Source of the DNA: Zerene cesonia
Lineage: Eukaryota; Arthropoda; Insecta; Lepidoptera; Pieridae
DNA: 64,000 nt
Assembly (NCBI RefSeq): GCF_012273895.1
Contig: NC_052112.1
Location: 4,712,001 to 4,776,000 of the forward strand
Direction of reading: 5' to 3'
Part shown: positions 11,406 to 22,300 of the stretch, piece after piece
Numbering within the stretch: the first letter of the stretch is position 1
Layout of the letters: each line of letters starts with the position of its first letter
The notes under the pieces: model-generated
Databases searched by the model: none
Told to the model about the DNA's origin: nothing
Seen by the model: only the letters and a program-made list of their open reading frames with translations
Translations under genes and position numbers: made by a program

Positions 11406-12548
11406 ATGTCCAAAAGGGAACCAAATGAACGAAATGAAAGAAAATTGGATGCCAGTGATTATGAAAACATCATTTCGCAGCATAACTTATTTGAATCGTC
11501 GAGGCCTAAACAACAAGAGCTGCCAAGTTTTCCAGGGTTTTCAAATGCGGAAACACAAACAAAAACGAGTGATATCAAAGGTCAAGGGGCCCAAACAGGG
11601 TTAGGTGCATGGCCTTATAATCCTTGGTGGATGCTGGCTAGCACTTCTAGAAGTGTACCATCTCAAGATGACTTTTCAGAAGAAAGTGACCAAGCAAAAA
11701 TAAAGCAAGAACCTAGCGGAGCGGGAACCCCGGATCATGAGCCATTACAAAATGATCTTGAACAATTTCATACTCCAACTCCTCCTGCAGGACTTGATTC
11801 TTTTTGTGATGATTGCTCAGACCCATTCTGCGATTCAAGTGCAGCTTTATGCCGCCAGTTGTTTCACTGTCCTCATTGCAGAAAGAGTTATCCTACGATT
11901 CTCGAATTTAACACACACTTAACGGGTGTACATCCATCTCAAAAGCCATTTAGGTGTCAGATATGTTTGGAGCCTTTTCATAAAAAATCTCATTTACGCA
12001 GGCATTTGGATTCAAACCATTCACGTAAAGATGTAAATAAATGCTCAGTTTGCTCCAAGTATATAAAAGATAAAAGCAACCTCCGTAAACATATGCAAGT
12101 GCATACAGGTCGTGTCCCACAGAAACAATTTAAATGTGACCTGTGTAATAATAAACGTTATATGTCACTGGACCGATTAAATAATCATAAAGTGGTTTGT
12201 ACAGGTGAAAAGGTGTTGAAATATTGCGATATGTGTACTAAAGTGTTTGATAATTCACGATCATTAAATAGTCACAAGAAGGTCCATGCAAGAGAATTGA
12301 AATGTGAAAATTGTGGTGAACAACTTCGGTCTCTAGAGCAATTCAATAGTCATCAGTTAGTTTGCCTCGGAAACACAGCAGAGGTTGGAATCAGTGCCTC
12401 GACTAGTAGTGCAGCTTCTGTAAGCCGTTGCTGCACAGAACCTGGTTTGTGTGAACACGATAAACCTGCCTACTTGAACATACCTAGTTACGCAGCAAGT
12501 AGAGTGCTGGACGCAACACTTTCTTCATTAAAAACAGAAATGAACTGA
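11406..12548 (+). CDS. C2H2 zinc-finger protein with six fingers
   Basis: A single uninterrupted coding exon of 380 residues. An acceptor (TATATTTTAG, ending 11395) just before the ATG suggests a leader intron, with a possible donor at 11197. Residues 1-150 are polar and low in complexity, with a SUMOylation-type site IKQE at 99-102 and a small Cys-rich patch at 134-149. Fingers lie at about 153-176, 182-205, 211-233, 242-265, 272-294 and 299-320. Fingers 4 and 6 end in Cys instead of the last His (C2HC). The linkers are not the TGEKP type, so long sequence-specific DNA reading is less certain. No ZAD, BTB or KRAB domain is seen. It is probably a nuclear DNA- or protein-binding regulator. I do not recognise the orthologue. 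Confidence 0.9.
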   Translation: MSKREPNERNERKLDASDYENIISQHNLFESSRPKQQELPSFPGFSNAETQTKTSDIKGQGAQTGLGAWPYNPWWMLASTSRSVPSQDDFSEESDQAKIKQEPSGAGTPDHEPLQNDLEQFHTPTPPAGLDSFCDDCSDPFCDSSAALCRQLFHCPHCRKSYPTILEFNTHLTGVHPSQKPFRCQICLEPFHKKSHLRRHLDSNHSRKDVNKCSVCSKYIKDKSNLRKHMQVHTGRVPQKQFKCDLCNNKRYMSLDRLNNHKVVCTGEKVLKYCDMCTKVFDNSRSLNSHKKVHARELKCENCGEQLRSLEQFNSHQLVCLGNTAEVGISASTSSAASVSRCCTEPGLCEHDKPAYLNIPSYAASRVLDATLSSLKTEMN

Positions 12549-15500
12549 CAGCACATATAGCACTCTTAAGCAGTATGTATATTTATTCTTACATTGAGTT
12601 CATTTTATACAAATTACCAAATAGTTAAATGAATGATGGTTATAATTTTTCACAATCAAAAATTACACAAGACTGATGCAAATATCCCGCCTCACAACTT
12701 GCTTTATTATTACCATTAAAATTTAAATTGTAGCTAGTAAGTAAATTAATTTAAGTACTAATAATTTTATGTATATCCAATATCCATGTATGGTTGGAAA
12801 TATTAAATCTGTTATGTACTGCCATCATTGGGCAATTTTTATATTGCCTTGTGGATATGCATGAAATTGAATATACAATTTATTTTTATTTAATTACTTA
12901 ATAGATACCACCTATATTCCATAAAAGCAGCTTTACTATTTAAAATCAGAATCAATATTTACATACAGTACATGATATAATGTACTTTATTATTTGAATA
13001 CTGTTAACGCCTTGACTGATTTAGACTACTATTAGTGTGCAGTATTACATTTAACATTTTTTTTTTTCTATTTTTAAATTGTAAGAGCTATATTTTTTTT
13101 ATAATTTTTTAGAATAATTTTAAGGTACCTAAAAATAAAGGATAGACATAGTTAATAGTTATAGCAACTATTTTCTAATGCTTTAACATACTTGTTTGTC
13201 TATAGACGCATGTAAACTTATATACATAATATAATTTTTGTAATGTATTATGCATTACATATTAAAGACAATCATTTTAATAAGAGACACTTGAATAATA
13301 ATTATACAATTAACTGAGTATAAGTGCAATCCATACAAGGCTAAGCCATGCATAGTGTGTTTAGTATATTATTAAGAGAGAATAACTCTAAATGGTTTTT
13401 ATCTTTCAGTGTAACATACTCAAATAATTTGTATAACAATTAAAACCCAAACAATTTTTTTTTGTTTAAAATTTAAAGAATATAATTCTTATTGAATTCA
13501 AAAATTGTCCCATTAACTTTGTAAAGAATCTATGTAAGAATTTATTAATAAGCACATCATTATATTATCATTTAAGTTTTATGTTATGATATAAAATTAT
13601 TCTTATATTAACATTTATACACTGTTACTTTAAAAGAAATGAGACTTCAACTTTGAAGTTTGTTTATTTGTTGGTAATTTAAATTTTGTTTTAAACACAA
13701 ACTTGTTTATTTAATATATAGTTTTAAAATATATATATCTGGTATGTGTTAGCTCAGTTATTATATAGGAAAAAATTAACATAAAAAATCATATAAAAAT
13801 ATTTAAAAAATCGTTCATGATTTTTTCATAAATTTTTACCTTATTTACAATACAGTAGCAACTCCATTAACCGGACTAATTTATGTTGGTAGGCAGTTAC
13901 AAAACTTATACATAATATGACAAAATATGAAGGGAAGTATATTTTTAAAACGCTTTTATTAGCTTCACCATGAATGTACCTACTCCTTTAGACTCGATTT
14001 TAACCAATTTTAAATGGACATTATTTCAAACTTTGTACAGTTATCAATGACTGGTGACAATACAGTACTTTCATGAGTTTATCTTAAATATCGCCATAAC
14101 GATCGCCATGAATACCTGAGTTATTTCAGCAAATGAGATAATTCAGTTAATAACATCATTAAACCGAGTTTTTTTTATTCATTTTTATTAATTAAACCAT
14201 TTGAACGCTGTATTCAGTAAATCGACTATACCTTGGAAATTCGGATAATCGAATTTCTACTGTAGTAGCAAACAGTTGGCTAAGAAAATTTTAATATATT
14301 TTAACTTTTAATCATTAGTATCAGGGATGGTGTCGCTTAAAAAATCTGATAATGAATCTCACTACTTTGTTATTCATAGGTCACATTTTTAATGTATGAA
14401 TTCTATATATGAGGATGCTGCCTGACAAAAGAACAATTACTTAAAAACAGAACATCGAGAATTCATTTCGATATATTTATTTTATCAAACTCTTGTTTCA
14501 TTTGTAAACATGGTTCTATTAAATACTATCAGAAAATTATTTATGTCCTGGAGCCTCTACTCCATTTTTGTCCCGAGACCTTTCGTAATGCAGCATTGCT
14601 CTCAGGGTACAGAATTATTTCATTTTAACAACCATATTTGTTATTTTTAGTTGTTAATAGTATAATGAATGATTTTTTAAGTATTTTCAACAATATTGGT
14701 TATTTCCGGAAAATATTTATGCGATATCTGATATCCAATGTATATAGTTTTATTAACTATTTCAATACTAAAACATTTTTTTAGATTTAAAAAATATTGT
14801 TAAATGCATAAATAAGGTACAATAGTACAAATGAATGGTTTATTATTCACGGTTTTTATAAGAATCACTTCAACAGGTAGGTATTGATAATTTGTCATAC
14901 GATAAAAAAATAATTTTATAAAACTTACAGAAACAAGATATGTAACAATAATTTTGTCTTTCATTGTTTTCAATTTTGTACTCATTTTTAATAACACTGT
15001 TAAATTCTAATATAGTAAGTGTACGGAGAAATTAGGAGTGGATAGGCTGAGGTTTTATTTTTATGCACCTAGAATTAAGAAAAAAATGTGTTCATATGGT
15101 TTAGTTGTACCTAGATTAAAATTAGTTTTACGTTTGCTTATCGGGTACTGAAATGATAAATAAAAAGTATGGAAAAAGTTGAAGTGTCTAAAACTGCAGA
15201 GGATTTAGTTTGTGTTAACTTCTAAATTGATACTTTTTTTAAATTATTGTACTGTGAAAATCACAATGTTCAATATGTTGTGCTATAAAGTTTGTAAAAG
15301 CTAATATAGTTACAAAAATGGTTAGTTGCACATTTTTATAATTACACATTTAAATATATAGAACCTTTTATTTATTCAATTTATTCGATATATTTTTGGT
15401 TATACCATTAGTAAATTTATTAATTGATGCTTTTAGAAATAATATTCAAGAAAATATAATTCATATGAGGACATTTCTCGACTATGGCGCCATTATCTCT

Positions 15501-16010
15501 CTCACGATGACGTTAACAATGATCTAACGACCTTACAATGATAAAATATATCACCCATCTTGTATGTCATTTTCATAATAATATGTTACAATATGTTTTA
15601 GTCAGTACCCGGTTTTGCTTTAAAGTTATAGACAGTGCAATTCCTGCTTATCATTATTTAATAAATCCACCGATATTTAATAGTTACTTGGAGGCAAAGT
15701 AGTACCTCTTACAACAGAAATAAATAGTTACAATAAGAGAGCAATTTGTAAACACGAACTGCTCTTCTTGTTACCTTACAAATTTAAGATATTATTTTCA
15801 GTCGTAATACGTGTTTTAACCCATTGAATGTACAATAGACATTAAACGATAATAAACAGACTATTATTTTTATGTTTTTGTTATTTTACAATATGCCTGA
15901 TGATTATTATATATAGGACACTAATAATTAGTAAATAACACCATGCTGGGTAATAATGTACTTTAGTTTATTAAAAGTTATACATTGAACTATATAAGTG
16001 ATAGGTATCA
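12549..16010. other. AT-rich interval, probably 3' UTRs plus intergenic DNA
   Basis: The interval lies between two convergent genes. An AATAAA at about 13135 could end the zinc-finger transcript. Nothing else is recognisable: no homologous exon, RNA gene or clear repeat. A short minus-strand frame near 14800-14997 has a start and a donor-like GTAAGT but no partner exon, and was not accepted. Confidence 0.5.
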
Positions 16011-16704
16011 TTATATGACAACACGTCCTCGTTTAACTGACGCTTTAACCTTCTTAACTTTCTTTTCTTTCTTTTTCTTTATTATATTTTCCTTGCGCTT
16101 TTTCTGCCGTTCGTCCATCTTATCTGCCACTGATTTTATCCTATTTTCCCATTGCTTTTTGCTAGCTTTCTTTTTTTGTTCCTGAAAGATAAAAATATAA
16201 TGTTATGAAGTAGTAAGTTTCTATAACAGTAACAAAATATACATTTATCATGTATAAATTTTCTAGTGTTTGTGACAACTTTTGTTATTTAAAAATAGGT
16301 GTTGAGGCAAATCAAGAGTTAGCCAAGTTAGCACTTATTAAAATAACTAGCTGTGACCCGCGGTTGAAACCGCGTAAGTCCGTATCCCGTAGGAATATCG
16401 GTATAAAAAGAGCCTGTGTTATTTCAGTTGTCCAGCTATCTACGAAGCGAATAGTATTATTATTCACCAATAGATGTCAGGAAAAAAAAAACACGAATAT
16501 GACATTATTTCAGTTGTCCAGCTGTCTACGAAGCAAAATAGTATTACTATTCACCAATAGATGTCAGGGAAAAAAAAACACGAATAATACACGAATATGA
16601 CATTTTCTAAAAAAAATTCCTAGCTAGATCGATTTATCGCCCTCGAAAACCCCTATATACTAAATTTCATGAAAATCGTTGGAGCCGATTCCGAGATCCC
16701 AATT

Positions 16705-16747
<43 letters not shown>

Positions 16748-18287
16748 AGAATTGCCCCTTTAAAGGTATAAGATATGGTCATGTTTCTGCTACTCAATGT
16801 TAAGCACAATAAGTTGAAAGTTAAAATCAACCCAGCTCGTCCATGTGTAGCAGCTTGTAAGAGCTACCGCTCTGTACAGACAGCAACACAGAAGAACCCA
16901 AGTCAGCACCTCAAAATATGATTCACTAGAAATTAAATTTATTTTATGTTGGTAATATTTGTTTTTAACTAACTTGTCTCTTAATGGATTTTTTGAGCAG
17001 AATCGGATCATCTTTGACTTTTTGACCTTCCGCTTTTTGCAGGATATTCTTCCAAGCAATTTTCTCTTTTAAATCTTTAGCTTTACTGCCATCTTTTTCT
17101 GTTAATTCATGAACTTTTTGTTCTTGTTGTTTTAATTCATCCAATTTTTTTTTTGCATCCTTATGTCCTTTTGGTGCTCTTTCTGAAATAATAAAAATGG
17201 CAACCAATTGTAATTATCTTAATATATATAAATTATGTGTCACATTGTTCGTCTGCGATGGACTCCCTAAATTACTTAACCAATTTTAATAAAATTTGCA
17301 CAATGTGTGCAGTTTGATCCAATTTAAAAGATAGGATAGTTTATTTTTTTTTTTCACCCGCGTTATTCCGTATCCTGAAGAAATATCGGGATAGAAAGTT
17401 GCCTGTATGTTATTCCAGTTGTCTAGCTATCAATGAACTAAATTTCATTGCAACCGGTTCAGTAGTTTTTGCATGAAAGAGCAACAAACACACACAAATC
17501 CTTACAAACTGTCACATTTATAATATCAGTAGGATATATTATGTTAAGATGAAAAGCCTTTTGATGACACAACTAACATTAGCTGGAGGTTAGGCAGGTG
17601 ATGTTGGTCTAAAGTTGTTAAATATCACAACCCAATTTCTACCTCAAGTCATTGAATCTTCACAAAGTGCGAAAATATTGAGTTTGCATGTGTGTATTTG
17701 ATACATATTATTTATATTTATACCTTTTTGTCCCAAATTAGCAAAGTCAAACTTTGAGAATACAAGCTTCCCTTCAGTATTAAAAACGGGTTTAGCCTGG
17801 CTTATTTTAGGTTTAATTTCATTTTCATGATCTTCACTTGAATTAACTACTTCTTTGATTTTATTTTTATTCAACTTTACTCTCTCCTTTTTCTTAATTT
17901 TCTTGTTTAATTTGCTAGTTAAACTTTTCTTTATTAATTTGCTTTTCAAATTAAATTTTTGCTGTGACTTCATTTTTTCTAACTTCTCTTCCAGCTCAGC
18001 GATGCTGTGTGCTCGTTTTGGTACATCAATATCTTTTTGTTTATTATTAGTTATTTCAAAATCGAGTTGATTCTCATTTCCTAAAAACAAAAGGTTGTAA
18101 AATAAAATCATACGAGGCTTAAAACATAACGAGACGTCACTAATATGAGAAAATATAACTAAATACGATTACCATTAGGCTGATTTGGTGCTGAATAAAA
18201 TGTAAAAATAGTCTTAATGAAATTAACTTCTTTAAGTAACTCTTGCTTCAACTGTTTTATTTTAATAGGTTTTTTTTGTATACCCAT
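16011..18287 (-). CDS. Surf6: SURF6 homologue, nucleolar ribosome-biogenesis protein
   Basis: Four exons on the minus strand: 18287-18173, 18080-17724, 17182-16974, 16181-16011. Phases match and give 283 residues. The N-terminal half is very lysine-rich. The conserved SURF6 core runs across exons 2-3: VFSKFDFANLGQKE, then KKKLDELKQQEQKVHEL, KIAWKNILQKAEGQKVKDD and LLKKSIKR. Exon 4 carries the family's KKQWENRI and DERQKKRKENI motifs and a basic tail. Family role: a nucleic-acid-binding nucleolar protein needed for ribosomal subunit assembly (yeast Rrp14). It is somewhat shorter than the human protein (361), mainly in the N-terminal region. Two introns have taken in repeat copies. It is head-to-head with PRMT5, about 1.1 kb between start codons. 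Confidence 0.93.
16340..16745 (+). repeat. Interspersed repeat with internal 86-bp tandem duplication, in the last SURF6 intron
   Basis: Begins CTAGCTGTGACCCGCGG and ends in a long (AT)n run after CCGATTCCGAGATCCC. Inside, an 86-bp unit at 16421-16506 (starting ATTTCAGTTGTCCAGC) is repeated at 16507-16604 with few differences and a 12-base expansion. The element is in the intron 16182-16973, opposite to the direction of SURF6 transcription. Confidence 0.7.
16707..16745. repeat. (AT)n microsatellite
   Basis: About 19 AT units that form the tail of the repeat copy beginning at 16340. Confidence 0.85.
17245..17540 (-). repeat. Interspersed repeat in SURF6 intron 2
   Basis: Contains ACCCGCGTTATTCCGTATCC, a block also in the 16340 element (CCGTATCCCGTAGGAATATC), and ends TTTATAATATCAGTAGGAT, the usual tail of many lepidopteran transposable elements. 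It lies wholly inside the intron 17183-17723. Confidence 0.6.
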
Positions 18288-18498
18288 ATTGAGGAGGTTG
18301 TAGTTTGTATGATATAAAAAAAATCAGCAAAACTTATTTCATATAACCAAAACAGATCTTTTTCTTAATCACACAATCCTCCTTCTCGAATCCTCGTCCT
18401 AAGTATGTCGTTTTACAAGAAAACTCAATGAATATAATGTTTCTTAAAAATACAAAACATCACACAAGAAAACACATGGGGTTATGACTGATTACAAA

Positions 18499-18628
18499 TG
18501 ACAAAAGTCAAAATCGAGGAAGTAGAGTTGTCATTTTTTTTTTTTTTCTTCCTTTATGGCAATAAGTTTCAACTATTTGCCAGTGTCAAGTTTATAGTTG
18601 TCATTTGTCACTTTAAAAATTATTGACA
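18499..18628. promoter_or_regulatory. TGTCA/TGACA cluster upstream of SURF6
   Basis: Six copies in 130 bp: 18499 (TGACA), 18529, 18584, 18599, 18606 (TGTCA) and 18624 (TGACA). At about 35% GC roughly one copy per 250 bp is expected from either orientation. The cluster is 210-340 bp upstream of the SURF6 ATG. TGACA/TGTCA is the core recognised by TALE homeodomain proteins. Use of the site here is not shown. Confidence 0.4.
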
Positions 18629-18779
18629 GATGATAAAAGAATAGAGGAGACAACTCGCTCATAAAAAATTTCAAAGATTAATAAATGTGCTTATTATACT
18701 TCAGTGAATTTAATTTCGAAATTCAAAAGCAAATTATAAATGAGAGGCGTTTGACCACACCGTCCTAAATTTAAGTACT

Positions 18780-19085
18780 GGATCTTGATGTGCGAGTCGA
18801 GCACGCTTCGATACGAATTAAGCCAGCTCGCACTGGAGAAGTACCACACCCCTACGGAAAACCGGCGTGGAATAGTGGCATGCCACTGTGTTTCGTACGC
18901 TGAGTGGAGGAGCCGGAAGCCCGTTTCCTTTTCCTCATCCAGCCCAGTCCATTCCTTATTTCCAATTATCAATCCTTTCCTTTCCCTTTCCCCCCTAAAA
19001 GTGGGCAGCAAATTAGAGAGGCACAACCTCTGCGAATGTTCATGGGCGCCAATGACTATCAGGCGAACCACAAAGTCGGTAAAAC
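18780..19085 (+). repeat. 'GTTCATGGGCG' repeat family, near full-length copy
   Basis: Runs from GAGTCGAGCACGCTTCG through GAAGTACCACACCCCTACGG, GGAGCCGGAAGCCCGTTTCC and GCGAATGTTCATGGGCG to CAGGCGAACCACAAAGTCGG. An inverted copy is at 62714-63070, where a long poly(T) in plus-strand reading (poly(A) in element sense) marks it as a retroelement. Other pieces are at 21355-21440, 43915-44010 and 44530-44735. It sits between the divergent SURF6 and PRMT5 promoters. Confidence 0.7.
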
Positions 19086-19231
19086 CAGAAAAAAGACGGT
19101 ATAATGCATAGATTATACATTCATATACCGGTAGTATAACGGTTTAGGACAGTAGACATAGTATTTAAGAGTAATGATTCTTTGTCTACGTTTGGAACTA
19201 ACTGATTCAGAAATTATCTACGAATGGATTC

Positions 19232-19280
19232 TGTCATGTGTGCCGACTCCCCTTCATCTGTCAGTGTCATTCAAGTGTCA
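19232..19280. promoter_or_regulatory. TGTCA cluster upstream of PRMT5
   Basis: Four TGTCA copies, all on the plus strand, at 19232, 19259, 19265 and 19276, that is 100-150 bp upstream of the PRMT5 ATG. This is about twenty times the density expected by chance. Similar clusters precede SURF6, COQ4 and mRpL51. Confidence 0.4.
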
Positions 19281-19381
19281 AAAGTGCATCGTATAAATTT
19301 AAACCATGTTACACCTCTAAATACGAGTAAACACTACTCTATAACCTTATCTCTTTGTAATTTTGTTTTTTAAATTTAATT

Positions 19382-22300
19382 ATGACTCAACAGGAGATAT
19401 CTTGCGGCTTAGAGTATTCCCTTACTCCAGATATACAAGAATGCGTAACGGAAGCACTGCACGCAAATTATTCTTTTATTGTTACGCCAATTATTCACCC
19501 CCGTTTTCGCCGGTCATTCCAAGGAAATAGGACTGCAGCAGGGGGTTTTACTAGATCGGATATGATACTATCACCTCAAGATTGGACAAACAGAATCGTT
19601 GCAAGAGTATCACCATATCTCAATGTCGATTCGCAATCGGCCCTTGTTCAGCAACGTCATGAAGACTGTTTAAATGAAGAACTATTGTACTGTCGAGGTT
19701 TAGGTGTCCCTGCTATTATGATTTCCCTCAATTCTAAAAATAATGTAAACTTAGCAAGGATTCTACAAACCTATCAAGAGACAAGGTTTTTAAATACTTA
19801 TTTTTTCATAAGAGATAACCATTTCAAATTAAATTGCTTTAGAAAAATCAACCTTAATAAACAATTGATGTTTAAAGTTCCTAATATGATCACATTATCA
19901 TTCATCGTTTTTTGTTTTCAGTCATCATCCTACACTGATTTGGGCTTGCGTACCCATGCTATGCACAAGAACTTTAAGAAACAGTGATGAATATGAAGAT
20001 TATGACCAAGACAAACCTTACAATAAAACATGGTATTGTTGGTCAAAGTTTCATGAGAACATGAACTGGGATAAACGTGTAGGTGTTGTGTTGGAGGTGT
20101 CAGCTGACTTACCATCTCAAGATGTAGTTAAGAGATGGCTTGGAGAGCCAGTAAAAGCTCTAGTTTTACCAACACACATATTTCAAAATAACAAAAAGGG
20201 GTACTTGTATTTATTTTTGTTCAGTAGTTTAGAGCCCAGCAAGCCTAATAGTGATTTTTTAAGATATTCAAAGTTTTTGAGAGCTCAAATACAACTTGTT
20301 ATAAGTATATCAATGATTTTTAGATATCCAGTTCTGTCGAGAGCTCACCAACAATTTGTTATAAGTATGGTTGAAAGAGATGCCCAAGTTATTGTGAAAG
20401 GTGCTAAAAGATCTCATATAGAACACTACTTGCAATATATGTATAGGCTTTGGCAAAGGCGGTCCAATGTAGCTGATGATCCTATGTTATGTTATGCAAG
20501 GGGGTAAGATAACTCACATTTTTTTTATTATCTTTAACTTTAAAACCTAACTATTAACAGCATCCTCAGCTTCACACACACAGTTTTCTTTTAAATCCTA
20601 AAATTCCAGTGAGAATATTAGAATTATAATTATTTGTAAAAAAAAATTGTTTATCACCTTTAAATTGTCAGAACTTTAAATGGAACCATCCAAGTGCCAT
20701 CAGCTTTAAATAAAAAAATGAATTATATGAATTGGTCTACCCAGTTGCAGGTAACAAACACAAAAAAAAACTGTTGAATTGACTCTTTTTGAAGTCGGTT
20801 GAAAAGTAGCCTAAGTCATTCCTTATTCTTTTCCGGTCTTGTTGGAAGAAATAAACAGACAGACAGGCAAAAATTTTTATTGATACATTTACAGTGTATA
20901 ATTGATCCACTTTTTACATGTTTAGTAAAAAGTTGATTATTTAAAGTGTAAAAGTATATTCTATCAAAAAATTTTTAATATCATTATGGCAAATATTTTA
21001 TTATGTTATAGATGGGAAGATTATCTTCAAACACCTTTACAACCCTTAGCAGATAATTTGGACACTCACACATATAATGTTTTTGAAAAAGATCCAATAA
21101 AATATGATCAGTATCAGAAGGCGATAGTACAAGCTCTAACAGATATCCAAAAAAGGAAAGAAGTGAGATGCATATTTTTTATTAATTATGTATTACAAAT
21201 GTTATGCTCAAAGACCATTAATGCTGGTTGACTAAAAAAAATCTCACAAACTCATTTCTTAATTTCCATGTTCTGGTTGTTAATTTGTTTATTATCACAC
21301 AATTAATGGACTTTTTTATGTTACTGAAACAATATTAAATTTTTAAAATTAACAAATCCTCTCTCCAAATGTTCATGGGCGGTGGTAGTGCTTACCATCA
21401 CATGACCCACCAGCTCCATTGCCGATTATGACATAAAGAAAAAATGTGTTTGCAATTGAAGAGTAAAAATATTAATTGCTTTTACTTTTCAGTCTACACA
21501 AAGTAAAATTGAAAGTAAGGATGTATGTGAAAGTGGTCAAGGTGATGCTCCAGACATTGATGGGGAAACAATAAAAGATACACCCATAACTGTTATGGTA
21601 TTAGGTGCAGGTCGTGGTCCGCTTGTGAGAGCAACATTAAATGCTGCTGACATTACTAATACAAGAGTAAAGGTAAGATATTATTGAAAGTAATATTTAT
21701 TCTAATATGTTGCTTTTATTACAAAATTCATATTAATATTGTCTCCAACTAATATTTCGTTACAGGTTATAGCTGTGGAAAAAAACCCTTGTGCAGTTGT
21801 TGTTTTAGCAGCGCAAGTGCGGGAGATATGGCACAACCGTGACGTAACAGTCATACCTGGTGACATGAGATATTTGAATTTATCACCAAAAGCTGATATA
21901 ATTGTTTCAGAACTTTTAGGTAATTATTATTTTAAACTTTTATGAAGTATAAAGAACAGTTAATTTATGATGGGAATGTTCAATATTTTACTTAAAATTG
22001 CAGGTTCCTGGGCTGACAATGAACTATCTCCCGAGTGCTTGGATGGTGCAGCTAGTCTATTGAAACCAGATGGAATCTCAATACCATGTGAATACACTTC
22101 CTATGTTGCACCAATTTCATCAGCACGTTTATGGGCTGCAGCAAAAATAGCATGCTCTGGAGATCCACAAAAAATTGATAAGAATTTAGAAACATTGTGG
22201 GTAGTATACATGCAAAATAAAAATGATATTGGTGACACAAAGGTATGATTTTGTGAAAGCATATAATGTTTATATATTTTGTTTCTATAATGAGTATCTA

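Noticed and set aside
14800..14997. Minus-strand frame starting MSTKLKTMKDKIIVTYLVS before a GTAAGT donor
   Set aside because: It has a start and a donor but no downstream exon of matching phase with any recognisable family, so it is not supported as a gene.
18694..19111. Overlapping frames of 66-125 codons on both strands
   Set aside because: They are shadows of the 'GTTCATGGGCG' repeat between SURF6 and PRMT5.
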